Source: Anomalospiza imberbis
Lineage: Eukaryota; Chordata; Aves; Passeriformes; Viduidae
Direction of reading: 5' to 3'
Length of the DNA: 64,000 nucleotides
Assembly: GCF_031753505.1 (NCBI RefSeq)
Contig: NC_089686.1
Span: 46,089,272 to 46,153,271 of the forward strand
Under the pieces are notes generated by a model. It was not told where the DNA came from and made no database searches. It was given only the letters and a program-made list of their open reading frames with translations. Below, one piece after another: positions 14,571 through 28,000 of this stretch. Both the position numbers and the translations under genes were made by a program. The stretch's first letter is position 1. Each line of letters opens with the position of its first letter.

Positions 14571-17056
14571 CAAATAACTATTTCACTATGGCAAAAAAAT
14601 AAAGTATTGTACAGCTGGGTAAAGGCTATAGAATTGCATCCACGAAGGCATGCTAGATAGTATCTCCTGTTTTATATATCTTTCTTTCTTTTTACGTCTC
14701 TCATGTAATTTTTGCAGTTTGCAATTGTTCAACTTATTTTCTTCTTAGTAACTTGCGTGTGTTGCTCACTCAAACGAACTTCCGGATAAATAAAAGGTTG
14801 AAAAGAATAATATAAATAAGGTCATTACTATTTAATAAGTGAGTCACAGTTACCTGAAATACAGAAACAGGGAGGCATCAGCTACGTATAAGTCAGTAAG
14901 GCAAATACACTCTTGGGCTTCACTACATTAAGAAGATAAATGGCATTAGTCACCTCCTACCAGAAACTCAATTACTTTAAGTAAAACTCATTTCACTATT
15001 AGCTTTCCTAATTTTTTGATAAGTAGACAGTCCTTTTTTTTTGGAAAACCAGACTAACTCTTTTCCTTACCTTCCTCAATCCTCTTTTTTAGAAAATAAA
15101 CCTTTCTCACAAAGGCCATAGCTTTTGAAAAATCCAAAATAGGGAAAAAGGAAGGAAACATGATCAATTTTAAGAAGCCAAGTGTGTAGAGGGGTCTGTG
15201 ACTCATTCTTTGAAACTATATACTTCAGAATTTTGAAGCGGCACTAGGAAGAGAAATATACAATCTGTGTACTACAGGTTTTGTTTTTTTCTTTCTATTC
15301 AAATCAGTTTTGAAATAGCTTTCTTAATTTTTTGAGCTCCCTCTGAATTTGCCCATTTGCCCTCAGTTAGCTGCTCCCCAGCATGCTTTGCTCCTTGCCT
15401 ATTCTCCTAAACCAGGAAGACCAATGACCCTTGGCCATTCCTACCATTTGCCCTTTCTCACCTCTGAGCACCACAGGCTGTCAGACTGTATGCTTCACTA
15501 CTGTGCTAATGACAAGGGAGCTCTGCTTCTAAAAGAAAGTCAGGATGCCAGATCTGGAATTATCTCCTGGAACACTAATAAGTTTACTGGAGACTGAGAA
15601 GAGAGATAGAGTTGAACATCACCCATGTTGAAGTTGTAGAGTTGAAATAGTCCCTGAGATAAATGAAAACAAATAAATCGTGTTATTTCCCCCTTTGCTG
15701 CGAATTGAACACAACTAGAGGCTTCCTTCTTGGCTTCTGAAGGTGGTGTCCTTTACAAATGCACAGCTTTGCAGAACCAGGAAGAGATTCTTGAATCCCC
15801 ATGTCAGTGTACAGGAAAACCTACAATGTTGGTAGGGCAACCCAAAACCTCCTCCCTACCACTCTTGGAAACACTGGACATAGACCAATAACTCATGTGG
15901 TATAATACGTGTCACATTACTTGACAAATCCACCAGAAGAACTAAGTCTTGCATAGCACTTTGATAAATCATTCATGAATAGATTTTCTTTCACCTTTGC
16001 ATGTGGATTAAGGAGAGGGGAGAAAAGGGATATATGTAGATGTCATATCAGGAACAACACAAATTAAAAGAGTATCACATGAAAATCTAAAATTCCCCAT
16101 CCCACTTTCCCAGTTTCTCCAGGGAAATACGTGCATTTGAGAAGGTGTGTCTGTTTGCTGCCTTTTCTGCCTGATATGCAGACAGAAATGCTTGCATCCT
16201 GCCTGCTCTCCATCAAAAATTTGACTGAGGAAATATATCCTCTTTGCCTACAGGCATTCAAGCCTAAACTCCAGACAGAGAATAATATAATTTCCTGTAC
16301 ACTATAAGGAAGACAGAGAAGTCCCCTTTTCCTGAAAGTGTTGGTCAATATGACTTAACTTTCAGGCAGTAACATATTAAAGGGGGCTGTTTCTTGTACA
16401 AGGCTAAAAACTGACTGGAGATTACCTATGGGATTGGGCTGTGAGCATGTGACAAAGACAAAATACTGTCTGGATGGCTGTGGACAACTCCAGCAAGGAG
16501 GGCTGATGCACTGTGTTGTGCAGGTTTTTGCTTGGATGAATGTCATGGTGGTTATGTTCATGGATTTACCTGAGAAAAGCTGCCTGGGAGATCAGCAGGG
16601 GCTGCAAGAACCTCTATGCTGTCCCCTCTCTACCACAAGTGACAAGACTACACCAAATAAAGACCAAACATCTGTGCAAAGGTCCCAACCTCATGACCCA
16701 AAGAGAAAACTGAAGAACTTACTGAACATTGAAGAAATAATTTTGAAATTAAGAATTTAGAACAGTTAGCCAAAAAAAGAGAAAAACATTAAGTTCAGAC
16801 TGAAAGGAGGAATAGTAGCTCAACAAAATACCAGGAACAAAGAAAGCAGGAAGGTGAGCAAAGCTCTCAAAGTCAGTCAAGAAAAAACATCATCCTTGTG
16901 TGCACAGCAGCCAAAACAGAAAAAGAGCTGCTTCAGACAACCAGGATGCTCTCAGGCACAGAGGTAACAAAGAATGGGGAAGAAAGGGCAGTAGAGCTGA
17001 AAATGCCTTCATGACTCACAGCGATTGGAAAGTACATGATTACATAAGAGAAGGGG

Positions 17057-17322
17057 AGAAAATGGCCTCAAGTTGCGCCAGGGGATGTTTAGATTAAATA
17101 TTAGGAAAAGTTTCTTCACAGCAAGGGTTGTCAAGCATAGGAACAGGCTGCCCAGGGAAGTGGTGGAGTCACCATCTCTGGAAGCGTTCAAAAAACTTGT
17201 GAATATGTCACTTGACAACTAGCTCTAGTTTAGTGGTGAACATTGTGGTGGTGGTGGATTGACAGCTGACAGCGGGACTTGATGATGTTAGAGGTTTTTT
17301 CCAACCTTAATAGGTCTATATT
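17057..17322 (+). mobile_element. CR1 LINE fragment, 3' end
   Basis: The sequence follows the avian CR1 3' consensus: TGGCCTCAAGTTGCGCCAGG, then attaggaaaa-tttcttcac, GGAACAGGCTGCCCAGGGAA, gtggtggagtcaccatc and a tail near ttccaaccttaataggtctata. It is a 5'-truncated, diverged plus-strand copy with insertions, including a GGTGGTGGTGG stretch, near the 3' end. Confidence 0.92.
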
Positions 17323-19261
17323 TCTCTTAAAAAAGTACCTCTAATTTTACGGCTAAAAGGGGAGTCATTCATCCCTCTCAAATCAGTAATGTGCTATGAG
17401 GGATGACCACAGTGCAGTCATTCAGATCCAGGGCAAAAAAAATTTTGAACAGTAGTTCCACAACCATTGGACCTAATAAAAACTCATTTCCCAGAGGGTT
17501 CTGTCTTCTTGTGACACTGAAACTTTAACTGAATTATACTAAACAGAATTTTAATTGAACTATGCTAAAGTTATTCCTTCAAGCTAAGAGTTTATGGATG
17601 TGCCAGCTTTCAGTCAGTATATTCATCTTATTGGACATCACAGAACCCACCCGTCAGGTCAGATGTTTTACAATGCGTGCGGCAGTGAAGCTTTGTTTCC
17701 AACATATAAACATTTTGATGTTCAGCTCTCATGCTAATTCCCTGTGCATTAAGGGGTAAATTAATATTGAAGCTTTTCCTGAAATGGAAGAACTTTAACA
17801 GAGATATCCTAATAAAGTTGCTTTCTTTTACCTGACTAATTTCTCTAGCTTTACAGAAACTCACATAAACTTGAGACATCTATTAATCTGCCAGATTGGA
17901 TTGAATTTGGCCAAAGATCCAGAAAGTATTCTGGGGGACAGACAGATGTTTACTCTAGGGAACACATTATTTTTGTATAACACATGTGTGTTATAAGTGT
18001 TATAAGTGTTATAAGTGTCATAAGTGTTATAAGTGTATAAGTGTTATGGTAATCATTTAAAGAATGGATCGTTTCTAGTAACTCCCAATGGTAAAGGTTT
18101 GAGTGTTTTGACTGACCAGGAATATTTCTTTCCTGGACACGTTCACAAGGATTTGGCAAGTGCCCTTAGCAAAGAGCGTGTATGTGTGTACTCACTGCTG
18201 CTTCGGGAAAACACTGTTTCTGCAGACAGGGGTTGGCTTGTGTTCAGCAAGGCCAGAAAGCATAATCAATTTTTGAATGTTCACAGGGTCAAACATTTGC
18301 ACAGCTGGCATATTACTTCAGAGGGAGAACAAAAAAAAAAAGAAAAAAGAAAAAAAGTGAAAGCATTTATAGGCAAAAAACCTGCAGGATAAGAACAGAG
18401 TGTGTATGATTTTGTAGTGATCTTCACAGCTTCTGGACTCCGGCCCTCTAGTTTTGATTAGCATTTCCCTACTGCTTAATTCCAGAGCCAATAAAATGAT
18501 CTCAGTTCTCTATAATTTGCTGCTTTCCCTATAAATGTACATTGACCCTCATTGCTTGCTAACAAGGTCCTATGCCAACTCTTCTCTGATATTTACTTCT
18601 TGCAAATAGAAAGTCTTTATGTCTGAAATAATTCTATTTCAGTTTACACTGGAATGTCTCTGGGGTCTGTTTATCATGCACAGCTGATAACATGCGAAAG
18701 GTATGCCCTGGATGGCTCATCTAACTTAATGTGCTTACCACTCCCTCTGGACATTTTGCTCAGGATAAATCAGATAGTACATCTTCTACCAGTCATGGCT
18801 CAAGACTGCATTTCAATGCACTATTAAGCAGCTTGTGATTCATGCAGAACCATTATTTCCCACCACTACCAGACTACAAGTTTATCAGTGTAACCATGTT
18901 AAATTGGGGAAGTCTTCCTCTTTACAACACTTGCCAGTACATTCCTCCATGCCTTTCCTTGTACATGTATATAAATAAAATTACACGTGTCTATTAGATA
19001 CAATATGGTATGATGTGAGATTAATATAATCTCCAAGGTGCCTGGTCCTAACTGCATGAGATTGTCTCCTTGCCATATGTCCTTGCATCCTGGTACAATT
19101 CCGGGCAGGGCACATCATTATGTTATTTATCCCCCAAGTCCTATGCATAGACTGGTGCATAAATAGCTAATGATTTATTTTCTCACTGTCTTTCATGTTC
19201 CAGAAAGTTCCTAAGCTGCTAATTGTCAGGCATGGCTGAGATATTCCAGAGGAATAAAAAA
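17323..19261. other. Intergenic DNA
   Basis: No gene recognised. It contains a 9-bp minisatellite (17988-18049) and an A-rich purine stretch (18328-18357). Confidence 0.6.
17988..18049. repeat. 9-bp minisatellite (GTGTTATAA), about seven units
   Basis: Seven consecutive units of GTGTTATAA with one T-to-C change (18015-18023), one unit missing a base (18033-18040) and a degenerate last unit (GTGTTATGG). The array is likely to vary in length between individuals. Confidence 0.95.
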
Positions 19262-19818
19262 TTATTGAATCTAGAATGGATTTTATTGGAAGGGACTCTA
19301 AAGATCATTTAGTCAGAGCCATGGGCAGAGATATCACTCACTAGACCAGGTTGCTCAAAGTCCCATCCAACCTGGTCTTCTTGAACACTTCCAGGGGTGG
19401 GCAACCCAGCCTTTCTGGGCAACCTGTTCCTGTACTTCACCACCCCCTGAGTAAAGAATTTCTCACGAATATCTAACCTAAACCTACCTTCTTTTAGTTT
19501 AAAACCATTGTCCCTTGTCCTGACACTATCTGCTTGCATAAGAAGTCCCTCTCTAGCTTTCTTGTAGGCCCCATTGAAGTACTGGAAGGTGCTCTAAGCT
19601 CTTCCCAAAGCCTTCTGTTCTCCAGGCTGAACAACCCCATCTCTCTCAGCCTGTTGTCCTAGGAGAGGTGTTCCAGTCTTGTCATCAACTTAGTGGCTCC
19701 GGACTCATTCCAACAGGTCCATGACTCTTTTGAGCTGAGGTCCTCAAACCTGGACACAGTACTCCATGTGGGGTCTCATGAGGGCAGAATAGAGGAGGAG
19801 AATCACCTAGACCTAAAG
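19262..19818 (-). mobile_element. CR1 LINE fragment, minus strand, about 550 bp
   Basis: Read on the plus strand this is the reverse complement of the CR1 3' region: TTGGAAGGGACTCTAAAGAT, gttgctcaaagtcccatccaacctgg, ctgggcaacctgttcc, AATATCTAACCTAAACCTAC, TCTCCAGGCTGAACAACCCC and CTGGACACAGTACTCCATGT. It is the longest mobile element seen. ORFs inside it are relics, not genes. Confidence 0.95.
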
Positions 19819-21979
19819 GAGTTGCTACCAGAGGAAACTGGGTCTCAGCTCTTGAAGTAAAACTCTAGTCATCCTAATGGCAAAAGTCAGCTCAGTAACA
19901 CCTGAGGAACAGGTTTTAAACTGATGGGCTTGAATCTGTAAGACACCCCCAAACTGCTAAAGCAAACAAATGAAAAAAGAATAACACAGAGCTTTCTGGT
20001 TTGTGTGCATGCTAGACAGGGTGGAGGCAGACTTGTCCTGAGCCCCAGTGCTCCACCAAGGGCTTCCAGCACTGCCTGGAGCTCCTGCTGCCACCAGAAA
20101 ACACTGCTGGTTACCAAGGAGCAGGACCTCTCTGCTATCTACACCAGCGCTAACAGACGTTTTTGTTGTTCAAACTGAAACAGAAGAAAGGGACACATCT
20201 CCTTCCTACCCAGCACCTTTTTAACAGCCCTGTTAGTGAAAGATTAGAACCCAAAGGGGAGCAACAAAAGGAGAAGCGAGCTATGAAGTAAACTACATGG
20301 CATTCTCCCATAGGTGTTTCCACTCTTGGAAAAGGGAGCATAAGCCCTAACAGTATGTCTCACAATATGTATCAAATTTTCCATTACTTTGTGACAGTGA
20401 TGTGTGACAACAGTTACACAGAGGGAAGGAAGGGTTTTACCATGTTGTGGTAATATTGAATGTATGTATTTTGTGATCTACAGTTACAGGATTATGTAGG
20501 CAAGAAAAGCTTTGCCTACAGCTCTGAAATTGGGGATTTTTCTCAAATTTGATACAACAGATGTTGCTGGTCAGAGAACTTACAAGTCAGCACATACATC
20601 TGTAATCTTGAAACTGATGTTTCTGCTTTTTTTTTTTTTCTTTTTTGGCTTCTAAAACTGGCAAAAGGACACTCAAATAAAACATGAGCTCTCTGACACA
20701 AAGTCTTAAGAGAAAGGATCCCTACAAGCAGATGGGCTCCACCTTGTAGCAAATTGAACAAATAAAGAGTAATTTATCTTTAGGTGCAGTAAGCATCATA
20801 CAAAAGTTTGCCAAAGGCTGGATAATTCCATAAAGCTGCTTAACAAGAAGCCATAATTGATTAGAAATGAAAGGTCTCACACCACCACCCTGAGTACTCA
20901 GCTCTCAATCAGGTTATCAGGCAGTAGGGCTTTTCTTAATTGATAAAGTCTTTTATCGAATGAGGGTGTTATCTCATTGGTGAGGTCATAAAAAGTGAGT
21001 CACACACAGTCAATAGGGTATCTAGCACAAAGGCAATGGAATGCATCGTGGAGGCTAAAGTTACTGCAGGTACTGTAGGTGCTCTTTACTTCCATGCAGC
21101 TACTAAGTGTTGTGTATCCCTTCAACCTTCAGAAAAAGCTGTTGTAACCTCATTCTAAGCTGTGCCTACTGATAGAATAATTCTGCTTATCATGTTTTGA
21201 TATTGTTGCCTTGGCAATGCTGTTGGACGTTTTGAGCCCAGGGCCTAATTTCTCATTTTCAATTGCCCCAGCCGAGATTTTAATTAAGCTGAGTGGAATG
21301 CATTCTCTGAGCACTGAGCTCTGTGTGGTTAAACTGGCAATGGACTCATATTAAGAAAAAAAAATGAACACTTTTTATTAAGTGTTTTGCAATTTTGCCA
21401 AATTTTTACCTTAAGAATAGCTGCCAGTCAAAACTGGATTTCTTACCTTGGAGATCTCTGTGATAATTCCAGGATTCATACATGAATACTTGTGTGACTT
21501 TTGGCAAGTCTTTGGCTTTGATTTTCTTCCACTCTTAGGTACGTAACTCTGTGGTGCTGTACTCTTGCCTGAAAACCAGTGCCTTCTCAGATTTTTTTTT
21601 CTTCTTTTCCTATAAATTAAGAGAAAATGAGAAAATTAAAAATTACTCCATAAACAAACCCAAGGAATTTGGCTACCTCTTAGAAGACTCCTAGCACAGT
21701 CCATTCCTAAAAAATCCTTCCATACTAGTGCCATCATCCTGTTGTTAATGCTTTAAGCCCCAGAAAACAATGCACTGTGTTAAAAGAGTTGATCATGAGA
21801 TCAGCATGGAAAAGATTTTGTTTTGAAATTAATTTTTAAACCAAACCAAAAACTTTTAAGCTGATCAAAGCATCTTGGGCACATATTAGAGATATTTTGT
21901 TTCATTTTCAAGTCACTAATAATTCTTTTAAACATAGAATACTCAAATGTAGAAGGCAGAAAGAAAGGGCTTTTTTAAA
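19819..21979. other. Intergenic DNA
   Basis: No gene or repeat family recognised apart from a 13-nt T run near 20627-20639. Confidence 0.6.
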
Positions 21980-22032
21980 AATAGAATATCTAAAGATGGA
22001 AGGGACCCATAGGGATCACCAAGTTCAGCTTA
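21980..22032 (-). mobile_element. Short CR1 fragment, minus strand
   Basis: ATAGAATATCTAAAGATGGA followed by agggacccatagggatcaccaagttc matches the reverse complement of a CR1 3' terminus (agaatatc-ttgagttggaagggacccataaggatcat). About 50 bp survive. Confidence 0.75.
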
Positions 22033-25000
22033 TCAGTTGGACTTAATGCTTTGGTGATGGTAATTAGATACTCATTCTTCAGGCTTCAGAATCCTTCAGA
22101 ATTTCAGCCTGGAGGGCAGAAGTGCCCAGTTTGTTGTTAAGGTGTGCTGGGTTTCACAGTACAGCACCCCTGGCACACAGAGCACACAGTCTCAGCTTCA
22201 CTGTCCCATTACAAACCATCAGTGGCTGGTTTACCAGGCATACTGAGACTGTGGATTCTCCCACCTTTCTTCTCTCTTAGTTACTTAACATAATACTCTG
22301 GTCAGCTGCATCAAGTGCAATGTTTTATCCCATGCCAGAAATCATATTAAACATTTAAATATTAAACATATTAGACATATTAAATAAAACAAATATTTCT
22401 CCATGTCAGATGGAGAAATTCCTTCATTCTGAGAGCAACAAAAGAGCAACTGCAGCTGGACAATGTTTCCAAGGAGTATTGTAAAAAGAATGACCAGAAG
22501 AACAGGAAGCATCATGTCACACAGAAAATTAATGAGTCTTAAAGATTAAACAAATTATGTCCATTAAAATTTTGCGAGGAGAAAAATCCTTCCAGTGTAC
22601 CCTACAAAATGGTGTGACGCTTTGGCTTCAAATAAGGTTAAAAACTGCTAAAGACCATCCCACATCCTGCTAAAGCCAACAGGCTACAAAGAAAGAATTC
22701 TCACTTAACATAGGTGCCACAGATCCATAATTGAATTATCAGGGAATCTAAATAGTCTTAGCAGAATGAGAAACTCTAGGCAAAGATCTTCCTGCCACTG
22801 GGTTTGAACAGGTAATACTGAAAAAATTTCTAGTCCCCTAGAGAGAAGAAAATCCCAACTATCACCTCACTGCTGTTAGACCCATTCTGTCCAGACTGCC
22901 CTCAAGAGATCAGGTAGTAGAGCACTGCTCAAATGAGCATTGACATTATTGATCAAAACTATTGTGTGCAATACAAAAAAAGCTTATTCAGCTAAGAGGC
23001 TGAAAGCTTAATTTGAATGCTGCTTCTTAGATTTGAAAGCTCTGCTGTCCTTACAAAGGCACTCAAGCAAAACTGGAAATGGATTCTGTGTTTCATGACA
23101 TCCATATGCACAGGAGTTCATTGTACCAGAGTAACTGTGTTGTACTCAGACCAGTGTAGTAATAAATTTTAAAGTAAATTAGTTTACTTAGTTGGTCTAT
23201 ATGAGATAATAAATACAGAGTGTGTTTCCCAAATGAGAACTGGATAATCTCTGATTACATGGGTTTATCCTGGTAATGAAGTGCAGATAGTGAATAGCTT
23301 AGACAATTAATATTGAAATGTAAAGTCTTATTTCTACCAACACTGAGGCAACTTTGAGCCTTAGCTCCCCTGACTGCAACTCACCATCACCTAACTGCTG
23401 TAGAATACTGTTCAACCTGTGCTGCAGTTCAGTGGATTCCTATTAGACAGCTGCCATCAAAACACAACATTGCCTTCCAGAAAGGCAGCTCCTTATAGTC
23501 ACGTAGAATGGCCTAATTTCCAGATTTCCAAGGAGGTGAATGCAGCTAAGTGACTCAAGCTGTATGCAGAAGATCACATCGGAGAACTACTCAACCCACA
23601 GATTTTTATGATAGCATCTTTATGCCAGCAGGAAAGTAATGGGTATGTTTTTGGAGATTTTTAAGTAAATTCTGAGCTCGTTGCCTGACCAGAAGCCTGT
23701 GTTAATAACACTTGCAGTGGTAAAGCCATTGCTGAAGGCCTCAGCAGTGTTGTGGCTGGCTTAGTTGCACAGCTGTAGCCATGACCATGTTCTAGGCTTG
23801 CTGCCTTCTCCCAGCTGGCCTGTTCTGCAGCAGCAGTGAATAGTCACAAAAGTCAGCTTCAGAGTTCAGAACTGACACCTGGGCTAGGGGACCATATTCC
23901 CTCTGAAGTTAAGGGGAATCAAGCAAGGAATCAAGCTCCTCCTGGGGAATATTTACAGCATCAAACTTGACATCCTGCTATTCTCCCCGAGGGATACAGC
24001 TACAAGAACACAAGCACATGGTATCTATCCTTTGCAAGTATCTGGCATTGTCTATAGAGGCAGAGGTAGAGGGACACAAATTCTCTGTTCATGATGCTCA
24101 GGTATCCTGAATATTTAAAGGGGCACAAGTCTTTTTCATTTGCACTGTGTCCAGGCAACTAAATCCTACATCTGGGGTCAAAAGAATGATGTCCAAAATA
24201 AGGCTGTGCCTGGGAGTCCCCAGTGCTTCCAGAGGCAGATAATAGAAAAGATAATAAAGTGCTAAGGAACATCAGTTCAGTGAGACTGTGAGTTCATGAC
24301 AGGAAGTCATTCATGTCTTATGAGTGAGACATCTGCTCTGTTCATGAAACAGTGAATTCCCATGGGCTTTGAAATCCCCTTGGACATGGGCAGGCATATC
24401 AATGGTTCACACTTGCTGAGCTTTAATTCTCATCACAAGTACAAGCCCACTCCTTGTACAGTCTGGGAAACTATTTCTGTAGCCCCTGACAGAACTGCAA
24501 TAGTATCCATGGTCTTTTATATTTATCCCATGAAAATATAAATAAATTGCATCTACATCAATGAAGCTTGTAAAATGAAATTATAAGTATTCATGAAAAG
24601 CAAGCTAACAAGCAATTCCTTTTTCCTTCTCTTCAACCAATAAAATAATAAAAGTCAGTGTTCCAGTCTTTGATAAGTTTTCAAACAAGAACAGCCCCAT
24701 TTTATTTTTTAAATCTGCAGGGCTGCTGCCAAAGATTAATGTTTTGAGTTTTCATTCACAAGCTTCTGCAATATTGACTTCTGTGGAGATCAGATCCCAG
24801 CTAATGAACATCTCCAGCCTGCCCACCAGTTGTGGCAGCCCTTATTTGGGTTGTGGGGTCATGCAGCTGATGTGATTCAATTCCACCACTATCACACCTC
24901 CTTTATCAAGGCTGTGCAGCTCACCCCCTGTTTGTACATAAAGCATTAGGTGGTGTGGCTATCACTTACTTCCTGCACGGCTGCTCCTTGTGTCTTCAAG

Positions 25001-28000
25001 GGAATGGAGCCAAATAGGAACAACCTTGAATGTGCCAACAGGATGCAAGTGGCCCACCTCCATGGACATCTTCTTTTTTGCTTTTGTTTCCAGAGAACTG
25101 ATGTACAGTCCATGTTACCATTGAGGAATGTTGGTTTGCCACTAGCCACAGGTGCAGACGAGCTAGCCAACTGACCCCATGGGCTCTGAGTGCTGACACC
25201 AGCCATGCAGAATTGAATCTTGTGATCTCTCGAAACATGTCCACCTCCCTGTGAACCTGAAATGATGGGATCCTTCTGTTGGTGGGCATGCCCAGGTGGA
25301 TCACCAATAGAGTCCCTAAAAGTATAATGAGAGAGAAGACTTTGCTACTTAAGACTAAATAAGAATGAGATCTTATTACTGACTTAGTCAATACTTGAAT
25401 AAGCTGAGTCAATACTTCAGAAAGATGACTTTATACAGCTGGTTAAAAAAAATACATATAAAATGGAAAACTCAAGAAAATGTTTGTATTCTGCCACCAC
25501 AGTTCCTGTAATACATTTTATATGCTGTCAGAAATATGGACTTTTAAAACCTGAAATGGAAGCTTGATTTGGGGCACAAGAAAATATCTGGAAAATGCTA
25601 ACAATTCTGTTTAGTGTATGGTGGGTTCATCACCTTCTCTCTCATGTGATCATGGGAAGGGTACCAGGTAGCTTGTGCCCACTCCCATGATTTCCCCAAG
25701 CAAGTATGATGTGTTTGAGTGCAGATTACCACTGCTGATGCTCCACTACTTGCTTTCAGGAAGGAGCTGAATGGGCACACAAAAAGTAGCCTGAGCTGCA
25801 TTCCTCTTTCACCATAGCACCTGCTTGGTCAGACTATGCTACAAGAGACACAGGGTAGGTAGTAAAATCATGTAGGTAGCAATGGGAAGTAAAGGGAGGG
25901 TCTGAAGGGGGAGAAAATGCAGGCTGTTTGTTTATTTGTTCATGTAGCCAGGGACATCAAACAAATGTAATAACTGACCCAGAGATTTGTTGATTTGGGA
26001 CATCACCCAGAGTTGGATTTCACCACCAGTACAGGAAAAAGTCAGATTGTCTGACTCAATAAGTTTGAATGGGTTCCCATTTCTCTGGTTATTAACTGGC
26101 ATCTGAGAGCTGCTAAATCAGTAAATTGTTAGCATTTCTGGATCTGAACTCAACAAGCTTGACTTGCTCATCCAGTTATTGTTGCACATGCTTTGACATC
26201 AACTTTAGCAAGGAGGAGGATTTGAACCAGGAACTTCTATAAACAATTTTTCTTTGAAATCAGATTAGCAAGTCAGAAATGCCAAGTGATAAGAGAAGAC
26301 TTTCCTTCACAAGACTTCCTTTAGCAACCCTGAGTCAATGGCATTGCGAGGACATTAGCCTTCATATCCACCCTACACAAGGTAGAAAAATTGATTCACT
26401 GTCATCATGAAAGTTATAATTTTAACTTTGCTTCTGCAAGCTATGGAATATAATTAGAGATGTATTAAAACCACACATACCTTCCCTATTTAGAAAGGAA
26501 AAGGAAAAGGTATTATGCACCTGGAGGAAAAGTTCGCCCAAAATCTGGATTTAAAAAAAAATAAAAGGGAAAATAGAAAAAAGGGGAGAAAATCAACCTG
26601 CAGTGTCTTTTCTTGCTGGTTTTGACATTAAGGTCCTTTGCGGGCCAATAGTCAGCCTTCCAAGCAAGTAGATGGAAAGCTTCTTCTTGGGGTGAAGAGA
26701 TAGCAGTGGAGAGATGTTTCTTTTTTGGAAGCTGATCGGTCACTAGAAAGATCATTTTAGCAAATTTATCCTGGCATAATATTCCTGACTAGTTCTTCCA
26801 GTAGCAACCCTTGTATAGATTGGAGTAAATCAAGAAGGCCCTTGCTTTTAGGTGTGCACAGCTGCACGTTGGCATCACACCTACAAAATACGCTCTTTGG
26901 AGAGTCAGAAGCACTAAAGCCTGTTGTTCCTCATCCAGCAGGCACGCAAGATGTACTGAGGGAGGAGTACTTGGTGAGCTTGTAGGAGGGCAGTTTCTCT
27001 TCTAAAAATAACAAAACAGTTTCCCTTTCTTTTCTTCTATTGAACCATAATAATATGGTTTATCTCAGACTCAACACCTTTTTTGGGGATAGAACTCTAG
27101 AATGAAAAATCAGATTGAAAGCAGGAAGATATTATAAGCAATTTAGGAACCTGGAAGTATCCAAACTGCTACCAGCAGAAAAGTAACTTATTAAACCTAA
27201 GAGCTTTTATACTCATGTCTGTTCTTAAGGTCATTACCCAAAAGATTTACATTACAAATGTAATATAAAACCATTCAACCATTCAAACCATTGCTATTAA
27301 TAGTAATATTATTAAAATATTACTGCATCACATCATATCTACATCTACAAAACTGATGGGTTATTCTCCAAAAAGCAGTTTTCAGGTGGGTATTCACATG
27401 CTGGCTCACTGATCTAACAAAACCTTTCACACCTAGCCTGTAGCATCCTAGCTAAAATGGAAACCAAGGAGGTGAAAAACTCAGAGTGTGAAATGCACTC
27501 ACTGGGTGTCTTAAATCCAGCAGTGAGTTTCATGGTCCTCCTCTATTGAGAGTGGAGAGAAGCACCCCCAGAGCATCATTCAGCCCACCTAGAATCTGAC
27601 TGGAACATGTAGCATAGCTCTACCTGAGGTTACACCATTCTGTAGCAAACACCAATAAAAGGCAGCATTCAGAAGTAGCTTCTGATACCTGACCCAAGAA
27701 GATCAGTGTCAGTCCTTTGTCTTGATCAATTTTAATGCAAAAGAAGAAAACACATTATACTGCAGGAGAAATGGAGCCAAGCTTTGTACATCCAGTGTTT
27801 TCATGCATAGGCTCTAGTTAGGGCTGTGATCTGTCATCACTGTGGTGGGTCATTACCCACAGGTATGAAGTTGCTTCTGTCAATATTTGTTCAAGTCTGC
27901 AAATAAGTGGATTACCTGAATGTATATGTCTCTGCAAAGATTTACATGTTAGATTTGTTGTTATCAGATCACAGAGGGTGTAACACAAATTTGACCACAA

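Larger units (their letters stand above)
1..17056. other. Intergenic DNA without recognisable gene
   Basis: AT-rich sequence with stops in all frames. The longest ORF (3885-4427, 180 aa) has low-complexity, untypical composition and no family signature. The only protein-like stretch is the small minus-strand ORF at 527-724, discussed as a finding. Minor tandem duplications occur at 1611-1630 and 7728-7774. Confidence 0.6.

Noticed and set aside
19309..19539. 76-codon minus-strand ORF
   Set aside because: It lies wholly within the CR1 fragment and is outside a preserved CR1 reading frame.
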